Source: Methanomicrobium sp.
Lineage (GTDB): Archaea > Halobacteriota > Methanomicrobia > Methanomicrobiales > Methanomicrobiaceae
Assembly (NCBI GenBank): GCA_017553245.1
Contig: JAFZMT010000102.1
Span: forward strand, 1 to 12,418
DNA: 12,418 bases
Direction: 5' to 3'
The stretch's first letter is position 1. Each line of letters opens with the position of its first letter. A model generated the notes under the pieces. It did not search any database. It saw nothing but the letters and a program-made list of their open reading frames with translations, and was not told the origin of the DNA. Position numbers and translations under genes: made by a program. Below, in pieces: positions 7,969 to 12,418 of the stretch.

Positions 7969-8001
7969 GTATTGTAAGTAATATGTAAGTACTATTGTAA
8001 A
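7969..8001. repeat. Three 11-bp tandem repeats upstream of the Nudix gene
   Basis: The plus strand reads gtattgtaagt (7969), aatatgtaagt (7980), actattgtaaa (7991). The core (TATTGTAA) resembles the TACTGTAA core of the array upstream of sepS, and the step is the same 11 bp. It lies 32-64 bases upstream of the Nudix start, where a promoter would be expected. Confidence 0.65.
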
Positions 8002-8014
8002 AATTTCAATAAGT

Positions 8015-8127
8015 GTTTTTTTGTATGTCGTTTTTTTGTGTCAGTTTTTTGTGTGTCAGTTGTTTGTGTCAGTTTTTTGTGTGTCAGTTTTTTGTGTCAG
8101 TTTTTTGTGTCCGTTTTTTGTGTGTCC
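8015..8127. repeat. G/T-rich tandem array, eight units of 13-15 bp
   Basis: Eight consecutive units begin GTTTTTT and end GTGTCA or GTGTCC. Unit starts are 8015, 8030, 8044, 8059, 8072, 8087, 8100 and 8113. Lengths alternate irregularly between 13 and 15 because GT occurs once or twice more. The plus strand is nearly free of A in this stretch, a strong strand bias. A weaker fade-out continues to about 8160. Open frames across it encode only Phe/Cys/Val repeats and are not credible proteins. Confidence 0.85.
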
Positions 8128-8214
8128 GTTATTTCGGGTGCGGGTTTTTTGCGCGCCGCATGTTTCTGTCGCTGACTTTCAGCGTGCGATCTTTTGTATG
8201 CAGGCTTTGTACAT

Positions 8215-8272
8215 GAATTTCGGTCTGAATTCGGTCTGAATTGTGCCTGAGTCCGTGTCTGAGTTTTGTCCT
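8215..8272. repeat. Second tandem array, 11-12 bp units
   Basis: Units: gaatttcggtct (8215), gaattcggtct (8227), gaattgtgcct (8238), gagtccgtgtct (8249), gagttttgtcct (8261). Together with the array at 8015-8127, this makes most of the 474-base spacer (7938-8411) repetitive. The rest holds only the promoter region of the downstream plus-strand gene. Confidence 0.65.
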
Positions 8273-8333
8273 TTGGTTTGTGCCCTGGTTTGTGTTTGTC
8301 AATAACATAATTTATATTGCAAGGCATTAGAGC

Positions 8334-8346
8334 AAATATATAAATA
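8334..8346 (+). promoter_or_regulatory. TATA box candidate for the small Cys protein
   Basis: AAATATATAAATA is the strongest TATA-like sequence in the window. Transcription would start near 8365-8372, giving a leader of about 40-47 bases before the ATG at 8412. Confidence 0.55.
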
Positions 8347-8370
8347 CTCGCAATGTGATAAAGATGTATC

Positions 8371-8390
8371 ATGGTATAGGGAAATACCAT
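8371..8390 (+). promoter_or_regulatory. Perfect 7-bp inverted repeat in leader of the small Cys protein
   Basis: ATGGTAT (8371-8377) and ATACCAT (8384-8390) are perfect inverted repeats around the loop AGGGAA, followed by AAAAAA. Given the TATA position, it lies at or just after the expected transcription start. It could therefore be an operator at the start site or an RNA hairpin at the 5' end of the transcript. Confidence 0.5.
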
Positions 8391-8411
8391 AAAAAACTGT
8401 GATGGGGACTT

Positions 8412-8753
8412 ATGATAAAAAACATTGAAAATTGTTCCGATATGTGTGAGTTTTGCAAACATGTTCAGATTGATAAATCTATGGATAACGGCAATCTGTG
8501 TTGCGATGCCTTTCCGAAAGGCATTCCGGTATATATCATCTGGGGGTACGATCACCGGGAACCTTACCCGTATGATAACGGCGTAAGGTTTGAAATCAGG
8601 GAAGATCTCTCGGAATTGGACATTCTTATCATGAAAGCCAGAATGGAGAGAGAAATCTCCGAAAGCCGTAACCACGAAATTCTTGATCACCGCAGGAAAG
8701 ACATCGAGAAATACTTAAAAGCGAAAGCGGAACTGAAGCACAAATCAGCCTGA
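8412..8753 (+). CDS. Small cysteine-containing protein of unknown function
   Basis: A 113-residue protein that I cannot name. Its N-terminal half has CEFC at 12-15, CC at 30-31 and a segment CDAFPKGIP...HREPYPYDNGVRFE (31-61). I have the impression this matches a widespread small-protein motif of the type C..FP.GIP..I..G...H..PYP.DNG..FE, but I have no family name. The cysteines could bind a metal. The C-terminal half (67-113) is charged and helical (KARMEREISESRNHEI, then a lysine-rich end). The ATG follows GGGG at four to five bases, and a TATA box and leader hairpin lie upstream; a T-rich terminator lies downstream. It is the only plus-strand gene before the ribosomal operon and is more AT-rich than its neighbours. 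A longer antisense frame (8097-8690) runs into the repeats and looks spurious. Confidence 0.75.
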   Translation: MIKNIENCSDMCEFCKHVQIDKSMDNGNLCCDAFPKGIPVYIIWGYDHREPYPYDNGVRFEIREDLSELDILIMKARMEREISESRNHEILDHRRKDIEKYLKAKAELKHKSA

Positions 8754-8768
8754 AAAAAGGTTATCCGA

Positions 8769-8784
8769 TTTTCTTTTTTTTCTT
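8769..8784 (+). terminator. T-rich terminator after the small Cys protein
   Basis: Within 16-31 bases of the stop codon the plus strand carries TTTTC, then eight T, then CTTTC. This is a strong oligo-T terminator for an archaeal gene. Confidence 0.6.
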
Positions 8785-8834
8785 TCGTTCAATTTATTCA
8801 AGTTTAATCATTATTTTAAATCAGATCATTCATT

Positions 8835-8893
8835 TTTAAAGCAGTCTGCTTGAAAGAGGATTAAATAAGATATTTTAAAGCAGTTTCTTGAAT
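8835..8893. repeat. Partial duplication of the queC 3' end
   Basis: TTTAAAGCAGT followed by CTTGAA occurs twice, at about 8836-8854 and 8874-8892. The right copy is the end of queC including its stop codon. The left copy lies about 38 bases downstream of that gene and contains the near-palindrome AAGCAG-T-CTGCTT (8839-8851). The left copy may be a remnant of tandem duplication; its dyad might aid termination of queC on the minus strand. Confidence 0.5.
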
Positions 8894-9651
8894 TTTGCCG
8901 GCTCTTTCTTACTAATCTGGACGATTGCCTTCTCGTAGGGGATGGGATCTTCGATACCCAGCTCTTTGAACGCCTTTAAGCGATAGAAACAGGAATCGCA
9001 GGTACCGCAGGCGTTATCGCTGTTCCTGTAGCATGACCACGTATGCTCGTAGGGAACGCCGAGCCTCAAGCCTTTCTCAAGAATCTGCGTCTTGTTCATC
9101 CTGACAAACGGCGTCATCAGCTTTATGTGAACGGAATCGGATGTTCCGAGATCGATGACCCGCTGGAATGCCTCGATGTATTCGGGGCGGCAGTCGGGGT
9201 AGCCCACGTAATCCGAGGACTGAACGCCGATGAATATCGCATCGGCATTGCGTGTCTCGGCGTAGCTCGTCGCTATCGCAAGAAGGTTGGAGTTGCGGAA
9301 CGGCACATAGGTATTGGGCAGTTCGCTCGCGCCGTCCGCGCCGATGCCGCCGCTCTCCCGCTTATTCGCATTCTCCTTCGCAAGTTTCTCCTCTTCCTCG
9401 TGACTGTGAACCTTAAGGCTCTTATCCGTAAGTGAGCTGCCGCCGAACTTCTTCAGATGCGTAAGCGGGATATGCATGAACTCAAGCGCATCGAGGGATG
9501 CCGCAATCTTTTGTGCGCAGGCAAGCTCCTTTGCCTCGGTAAGCTGACCGTATGAGGTGTGAAGCGCCAGAATATCGTAACCCATATCCTTTGCGACATA
9601 GGCAAGTGTGGATGAATCCATTCCGCCGGAGACAAGGCATACTGCTTTCAT
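8875..9651 (-). CDS. queC: 7-cyano-7-deazaguanine (preQ0) synthase QueC
   Basis: This ATP-dependent PP-loop enzyme turns 7-carboxy-7-deazaguanine into preQ0, using ammonia and two ATP. In Archaea preQ0 is inserted at position 15 of tRNAs and becomes archaeosine. It has 258 residues. Visible: PP-loop SGGMDSS at 8-14; [10 protein letters not shown] at 111-120; [14 protein letters not shown] at 145-158; and the zinc site with Cys207, Cys215, Cys218 and Cys221 (CGTCDSC). Between SSLT (72-75) and LPNT lies a charged stretch about 18 residues longer than in the E. coli enzyme ([18 protein letters not shown] region). The ATG at 9649-9651 lies next to the conserved [10 protein letters not shown] start. 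It is the last of queD-queE-queC but 149 bases after queE; TATA-like sequences there suggest it may have its own promoter. Confidence 0.97.
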   Translation of the reverse strand: MKAVCLVSGGMDSSTLAYVAKDMGYDILALHTSYGQLTEAKELACAQKIAASLDALEFMHIPLTHLKKFGGSSLTDKSLKVHSHEEEEKLAKENANKRESGGIGADGASELPNTYVPFRNSNLLAIATSYAETRNADAIFIGVQSSDYVGYPDCRPEYIEAFQRVIDLGTSDSVHIKLMTPFVRMNKTQILEKGLRLGVPYEHTWSCYRNSDNACGTCDSCFYRLKAFKELGIEDPIPYEKAIVQISKKEPAKFKKLL

Positions 9652-9684
9652 TGTATAACCGTGGTAACTATAAGATAAAAGATG

Positions 9685-9704
9685 TTTTTAAAAGGATTTT
9701 TAAA
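9685..9704 (-). promoter_or_regulatory. TATA-like elements upstream of queC
   Basis: The minus strand carries GTTTAAAAA (9704-9696) and, 11 bases on, TTTTAAAAA (9693-9685). Either could act as a TATA box, giving a very short leader of about 10-25 bases before the queC ATG. They would let queC be transcribed apart from queD and queE. Confidence 0.35.
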
Positions 9705-9719
9705 CGGCGCAAGGCGCAT

Positions 9720-9810
9720 CGGTTACTTCCGTCGGTTAATTACGTCAATTACTTCCGTTGGATATTTCCGTCGGTTATTTCCGTCGGTTACTTCCATCGA
9801 TTACTTCATG
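9720..9810. repeat. Seven 13-bp tandem repeats between queE and queC
   Basis: Gap-free 13-mers start at 9720, 9733, 9746, 9759, 9772, 9785 and 9798. Typical copies are cggttacttccgt (9720), cggttatttccgt (9772) and cggttacttccat (9785); cggttaattacgt, caattacttccgt, tggatatttccgt and cgattacttcatg are degenerate. The last unit contains the queE stop codon and its final two codons, so the array grows out of the gene's 3' end. Confidence 0.85.
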
Positions 9811-10409
9811 TCGATAATCTTGTGAAGCTGCATCTGGAAGGTTACGGGGATGTGATTGTCAAGGATGTATTCCGCAATTGTGTGGCAGTCGCTGCCCCAT
9901 ACGGGCGTAATGAAGAGTTTTGCCTGCGTATCGAAGGATTCTATGATGCTTTTGGCATATTCGAGATCTTCTCTGTCGCGGACTACAAACTTCACCATAT
10001 CGCAGGGACGCAGTTTCGCAAGTATCGAGACGTCGCTCTTCTCGCAGGATGAGGGGCACTTGACATCCATGCAGATGACCGCGTAGGGAAAGCATTCCTC
10101 GGGATTGATGGTGCCGTTGGTCTCAATCTCCACGTAGTAACCGTCATCGTGCAGGCGCTTAATGAGCGGCACCAGATTTTTCTTATGAATCATCGGCTCT
10201 CCGCCCGTGATGCAGATATTGGCGCATTCGAGAGCCGCGACACTCCCGCAGATCTCATCAATGCTCATCTCGGTGCCGCCGCTGTGGGACTCGGGGGTAT
10301 CGCACCATTTGCAGTTGAGGTTGCAGCCGGAAAATCTGATGAATGCCGCCGCCGTTCCCTGTAAAGCGCCCTCGCCCTGAAGACTCTTAAAAATCTCAAT
10401 GACCTTCAT
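9801..10409 (-). CDS. queE: 7-carboxy-7-deazaguanine synthase QueE
   Basis: This radical SAM enzyme carries out the ring contraction of 6-carboxytetrahydropterin to 7-carboxy-7-deazaguanine, the step between QueD and QueC. It has 202 residues. Visible: QGEG at 11-14 followed by the Fe-S motif CxxxCxxC at Cys29/33/36 (CNLNCKWCDT), the SAM-binding GGEP at 69-72, EIETNGT at 94-100, and a C-terminal FQMQLHK typical of the family. The spacing in CNLNCKWC is the three-residue form (CxxxCxxC), not the longer insertion seen in some QueE enzymes. The ATG at 10407-10409 gives the standard start (MKVIEIFKSLQGEG). It lies 29 bases after the queD stop, consistent with one transcript. Its 3' end runs into the 13-bp repeat array. 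Confidence 0.96.
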   Translation of the reverse strand: MKVIEIFKSLQGEGALQGTAAAFIRFSGCNLNCKWCDTPESHSGGTEMSIDEICGSVAALECANICITGGEPMIHKKNLVPLIKRLHDDGYYVEIETNGTINPEECFPYAVICMDVKCPSSCEKSDVSILAKLRPCDMVKFVVRDREDLEYAKSIIESFDTQAKLFITPVWGSDCHTIAEYILDNHIPVTFQMQLHKIIDMK

Positions 10410-10438
10410 AAAAACTCTCAGTGAACTTCAAACGATCC

Positions 10439-10861
10439 TTACGGTGTTTCGGGCGCATCGGGTGTCCACTCGGCATAGCAGGATGTCGACTCCCAGACTC
10501 TGCACTTTGAGACATTTATTATAATACCGAGTTTTTCGCACTCCGCCTCAAGCTCAGCCGACATTCTCCCGGCAAGATTTTCGCTTGTCGGATCGCCCTT
10601 TGTCGTGACAACCTCCTGAAACTTCTTAAGGCAGTCCACCATCGGATCCTCCTCATTGAGAATAATCTGATGATCGTAGCGGTTGACTATGTTCTTAATC
10701 AGATTGAAGTCCACAAGAATCTGTGAATCCTTCGAAGTAGTTCCGTCAACCCAGAACTCGACGCGCCACTGGTGACCGTGAAGGCGGTAACACTTGCCCT
10801 CGTAGTGCATAAGCCTGTGTGCCGCCTCAAAATATGTCTCTTTATAAATCCTTACAGTCAT
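10439..10861 (-). CDS. queD: 6-carboxytetrahydropterin synthase QueD
   Basis: A T-fold enzyme of the 6-pyruvoyltetrahydropterin synthase family. It converts 7,8-dihydroneopterin triphosphate to 6-carboxytetrahydropterin at the start of the deazapurine pathway. It has 140 residues. Visible: the zinc-binding histidines His15 (FEAAHRL), His28 and His30 (RLHGH) with the catalytic Cys24 four residues before the HGH, as in the QueD rather than the eukaryotic PTPS pattern. Also Asp63-His64 (RYDHQIILNEEDP), PTSEN near 92-96, and a glutamate in VWESTSCYAEW near the end. Co-location with queE and queC supports the preQ0/archaeosine role. The ATG at 10859-10861 follows GGGAAA, a weak ribosome site. It is the first gene of the cluster, divergent from rps12. 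Confidence 0.95.
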   Translation of the reverse strand: MTVRIYKETYFEAAHRLMHYEGKCYRLHGHQWRVEFWVDGTTSKDSQILVDFNLIKNIVNRYDHQIILNEEDPMVDCLKKFQEVVTTKGDPTSENLAGRMSAELEAECEKLGIIINVSKCRVWESTSCYAEWTPDAPETP

Positions 10862-10868
10862 GATTTTC

Positions 10869-10904
10869 CCGCAGTTATTATCACAATTGTTATCACAGTT
10901 GTTA
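10869..10904. repeat. Three 12-bp tandem repeats upstream of queD
   Basis: The plus strand reads ccgcagttatta (10869), tcacaattgtta (10881), tcacagttgtta (10893). They begin eight bases before the queD start codon. The words resemble the GTTAACACAGTTATC stretch in the taw1/sepS spacer. Confidence 0.65.
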
Positions 10905-10972
10905 TCTCAAAAGCGCGCACGGACATTCGCGCACGTAAATCGATATCAGTCCTTTACTATTTGCGCTCTCAT

Positions 10973-10990
10973 GAAGTAAATGTTTACTTC
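10973..10990. promoter_or_regulatory. Perfect 8-2-8 inverted repeat between queD and rps12
   Basis: GAAGTAAA (10973-10980), TG, TTTACTTC (10983-10990) form a perfect dyad with operator-like size. It lies 112 bases before queD and 300 before rps12. Of the 428-base spacer (10862-11289), the rest holds two CGCGCAC copies (10914, 10928), a TATA candidate and the structured rps12 leader; I see no tRNA or protein gene. Confidence 0.5.
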
Positions 10991-11062
10991 GATGTAAAAA
11001 CTCTTCAATTTCGGCGGCAATTTTCGGGCATGACCGCGCGTGAAAATTGTGCGGGCTAATAT

Positions 11063-11071
11063 CTTTAATAT
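11063..11071 (+). promoter_or_regulatory. TATA-like element for the rps12 operon
   Basis: CTTTAATAT could serve as the TATA box, with transcription starting near 11090 at the purine-rich gggagaag. This would leave a leader of about 200 bases before rps12, long for an archaeon, holding several dyads. The match is modest. Confidence 0.35.
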
Positions 11072-11123
11072 GTCACAAGTTCAAATTTTAGGGAGAAGTC
11101 TGATATGTACCGACAGCGGCGGT

Positions 11124-11154
11124 GAGGACAGCAGGGTGGTATCTGCCTGTTTTC
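11124..11154 (+). other. Predicted hairpin in the rps12 leader
   Basis: GAGGACAG plus CAG (11124-11134) can pair with CTG plus CTGTTTTC (11143-11154) around loop GGTGGTAT, with one bulged C and two G-T pairs. A TAAATCAGC direct repeat (11157, 11168; 11-bp step) follows. It may be part of an untranslated leader or a small RNA; nothing identifies a known RNA family. Confidence 0.35.
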
Positions 11155-11230
11155 TCTAAATCAGCTGTAAATCAGCCTCGCTTTACATGCGATTTCATTG
11201 AATTACTCTGTAGTCGGACATACCAATTTC

Positions 11231-11246
11231 GCGCGAGCAATCGCGC
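11231..11246 (+). other. GNRA-capped hairpin in the rps12 leader
   Basis: GCGCGA and TCGCGC pair perfectly around GCAA, a GNRA tetraloop. The six-pair stem has five G-C pairs, so it should be stable as RNA. It lies 43 bases upstream of rps12. Confidence 0.5.
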
Positions 11247-11259
11247 ACCAAGAGGCAAA

Positions 11260-11292
11260 ATGGATTAATCCATCAATTGAGGTGTTCAATTG
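11260..11292 (+). promoter_or_regulatory. Palindrome plus Shine-Dalgarno/start-codon hairpin of rps12
   Basis: ATGGATTAATCCAT (11260-11273) is a perfect 14-bp palindrome. It directly abuts CAATTGA (11274-11280), GGTGT loop (11281-11285) and TCAATTG (11286-11292), a perfect 7-bp inverted repeat. The loop with the preceding GA forms the Shine-Dalgarno GAGGTG, and the last three bases are the TTG start codon of rps12. The stem is AT-rich, so it could open easily. Confidence 0.6.
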
Positions 11293-11718
11293 GGAAACGG
11301 AAAATTCGCAGCAAGAAAATGTAAGCGCGACTCTAAAAACAACAGATGGCGCGACGTAAACTATTCAAGAAAGGCACTCGGTCTTGACATCAAATCCGAT
11401 CTTCTGGAAGGTGCACCGCAGGGCAGAGGAATCGTTCTTGAAAAGATAGGTGTAGAAGCAAAGCAGCCGAACTCGGCAATCCGTAAGTGCGTTCGTGTTC
11501 AGCTCATTAAGAACGGTCGTCAGGTCAGCGCGTTCGCGGTCGGCGACGGCGCAATCAACTTCATCGATGAGCACGACGAGGTCACAATCGAAGGTATCGG
11601 CGGTCGTCTCGGTCGTTCGAAGGGAGATATTCCCGGAGTCCGTTATCAGGTCACAGCCGTTAACGGCGTCTGTCTTCGTGAAATGGTTCTCGGCAGAAAG
11701 GAGAAACCGCGCAGGTAA
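11290..11718 (+). CDS. rps12: Small ribosomal subunit protein uS12
   Basis: Ribosomal protein at the decoding centre of the 30S subunit, where it monitors codon-anticodon fit. It has 142 residues, the normal archaeal length. Visible: the archaeal N-terminus GNGKFAARK, the KQPNSAIRK loop at 58-66 (the proline position modified in many organisms), [15 protein letters not shown], and [12 protein letters not shown] at 108-119. The start is TTG at 11290-11292. In-frame stops occur at 11266 (TAA) and 11278 (TGA), no ATG or GTG lies between, and the strong Shine-Dalgarno GAGGTG ends five bases before the TTG. Homologues begin MGxGxFAARK at exactly this codon. rps7 follows after five bases, and EF-2 after that, as in other archaeal str-type operons. 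Confidence 0.97.
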   Translation: MGNGKFAARKCKRDSKNNRWRDVNYSRKALGLDIKSDLLEGAPQGRGIVLEKIGVEAKQPNSAIRKCVRVQLIKNGRQVSAFAVGDGAINFIDEHDEVTIEGIGGRLGRSKGDIPGVRYQVTAVNGVCLREMVLGRKEKPRR

Positions 11719-11723
11719 TTATC

Positions 11724-12329
11724 ATGGCAGATGAAGCAGAAACACAGGCAAAGACCGGCATTGAGACAAAGAGCCTTCTTTTCAACAAGTGGGATATCTC
11801 CGAAGTCAAGGTCAATGACCCGGGTCTGGTACGCTACGTCAGCGTAAACTCACTCATCGTTCCGCACTGCTGCGGCAGAAAGCAGAAACAGCAGTTCTCA
11901 AAGTCCGAGATGCTCATCGTCGAGCGTCTTATCAACAGACTTATGCAGACCGAGCACAACACGGGAAAGAAAGAACTCACAACCCGCATCGTCGAGGAAG
12001 CCTTCGACATCGTCAACAAAAAGACGAAGAAGAACCCCGTTGAGGTCTTAATCGAGGCAATCGCGAACGCGGGTCCGCGCGAAGAGACCGTCCGTTTAAA
12101 GTACGGAGGTATCAACGTTCCAAAGTCGGTCGATACCGCGCCTCAGCGCCGTATTGATACCGCACTTTACTTCCTTGCAAAAGCGGTTCAGCAGGGAAGC
12201 CACAAAAAGAAGCGCGCGGCTTCGGCAGTCCTTGCCGAAGAGCTGATTCTGGCAGCCGCCGGTGACACCCGCAGCTTCTCGGTAGCAAAGAAAGAAGAAC
12301 GTGAACGTGTAGCTAAATCGGCACGTTAA
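11724..12329 (+). CDS. rps7: Small ribosomal subunit protein uS7
   Basis: Primary 16S rRNA-binding protein that nucleates assembly of the 30S head and lines the E site. It has 201 residues, normal for Archaea, which have a longer N-terminus than bacteria. Visible: [23 protein letters not shown] segment at 19-41, [22 protein letters not shown] at 48-69, [26 protein letters not shown] at 104-129, and a C-terminal stretch with [21 protein letters not shown]. The ATG at 11724 lies five bases after the rps12 stop. Its AGGT ribosome site lies within the last codons of rps12, so the two are probably translationally linked. Confidence 0.97.
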   Translation: MADEAETQAKTGIETKSLLFNKWDISEVKVNDPGLVRYVSVNSLIVPHCCGRKQKQQFSKSEMLIVERLINRLMQTEHNTGKKELTTRIVEEAFDIVNKKTKKNPVEVLIEAIANAGPREETVRLKYGGINVPKSVDTAPQRRIDTALYFLAKAVQQGSHKKKRAASAVLAEELILAAAGDTRSFSVAKKEERERVAKSAR

Positions 12330-12350
12330 ACCTGATTTAACATAAAATAC

Positions 12351-12358
12351 TTTTTTTT
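12351..12358 (+). other. T8 tract before the EF-2 Shine-Dalgarno
   Basis: Eight T in the 40-base rps7-EF-2 gap lead straight into GGTG (12359-12362), the EF-2 ribosome site. Such tracts can end archaeal transcription, so it may lower EF-2 read-through; it may also just be a spacer. Confidence 0.4.
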
Positions 12359-12369
12359 GGTGTATCTAC

Positions 12370-12418
12370 ATGACCAGACGAAAGAAAATGGTGGAAAGGG
12401 TTACGGAACTGATGGATC
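12370..12418 (+). CDS. fusA: Translation elongation factor EF-2, 5' end only
   Basis: The last 49 bases encode 16 residues, MTRRKKMVERVTELMD, which match the conserved start of archaeal EF-2 (M.RRKKMVERV..LM). EF-2 is the GTPase that drives translocation on the ribosome. The gene is cut by the window end, so the GTP-binding motifs are not visible. The Shine-Dalgarno GGTG lies seven bases upstream of the ATG. The position after rps12 and rps7 agrees with the common archaeal order. Confidence 0.9.
   Translation, partial: MTRRKKMVERVTELMD

Noticed and set aside
7206..7988. 260-codon plus-strand frame opposite the Nudix and hydrolase starts
   Set aside because: It spans two real minus-strand genes and their spacer; the Nudix box lies on the other strand.
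8013..8239. Plus-strand frames encoding Phe/Cys/Val repeats
   Set aside because: They are the G/T repeat array read as protein; the same bias appears in two frames and there is no convincing ribosome site.
8097..8690. Long minus-strand open frame of 197 codons
   Set aside because: It is antisense to the better-supported plus-strand gene (8412-8753), and its C-terminal half is translated tandem repeat (Lys/Thr/Gln/Pro-rich), with no recognisable domain.
9720..9810. CRISPR-like array
   Set aside because: The 13-bp units are directly adjacent with no spacers and are degenerate; no cas genes lie nearby.
10862..11289. tRNA or other known RNA gene in the divergent spacer
   Set aside because: I looked for tRNA arms and box C/D signatures; hairpins exist, but no cloverleaf, no paired C and D boxes and no known RNA family can be supported.

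Overview
The window comes from a methanogenic archaeon, most likely a member of the Methanomicrobia/Methanomicrobiales. This rests on protein recognition only: an O-phosphoserine:tRNA(Cys) ligase (SepRS, almost confined to methanogens and Archaeoglobus), archaeal Taw1, aRF1, archaeal-type ArgRS, QueD/QueE/QueC as used for archaeosine, and archaeal uS12, uS7 and EF-2. I cannot fix the genus.

Layout. From left to right on the minus strand come sepS (134-1804); a repeat-rich spacer; then an apparent operon transcribed right to left: aRF1 (6009 to 4735), argS (4691 to 3027) and taw1 (3046 to 2084, overlapping argS by 20 bases). A secreted alpha/beta-hydrolase lipoprotein (6302-7309) and a Nudix hydrolase (7386-7937) follow, also on minus. 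A repeat-filled spacer leads to the only isolated plus-strand gene, a small cysteine-containing protein (8412-8753). Next is the minus-strand preQ0 cluster queD (10861 to 10439), queE (10409 to 9801), queC (9651 to 8875). A 428-base divergent spacer separates it from the plus-strand str-type operon: rps12 (11290-11718), rps7 (11724-12329) and the first 16 codons of the EF-2 gene (from 12370, cut by the window end).

Functionally, nearly every gene serves translation: Cys-tRNA supply (SepRS), Arg-tRNA (ArgRS), two tRNA hypermodifications (wyosine at position 37 of tRNA-Phe by Taw1; archaeosine precursor preQ0 by QueD, QueE and QueC), termination (aRF1), and the small-subunit/translocation operon. 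The hydrolase, Nudix and small Cys protein are the exceptions.

I see no obvious new multi-gene defence or mobile system. The most unusual signals are non-coding or terminal. (1) Short tandem repeats of 9-15 bp, with a different unit at each locus, sit at most gene boundaries, including five 11-mers before sepS and seven 13-mers between queC and queE. (2) SepRS carries an 8-Cys/2-His tail of about 26 residues. (3) uS12 appears to start at TTG, with the Shine-Dalgarno in the loop and the start codon in the arm of a perfect 7-bp hairpin, preceded by a 14-bp palindrome and a GNRA-capped hairpin. (4) A perfect 8-2-8 palindrome lies in the queD/rps12 divergent spacer.
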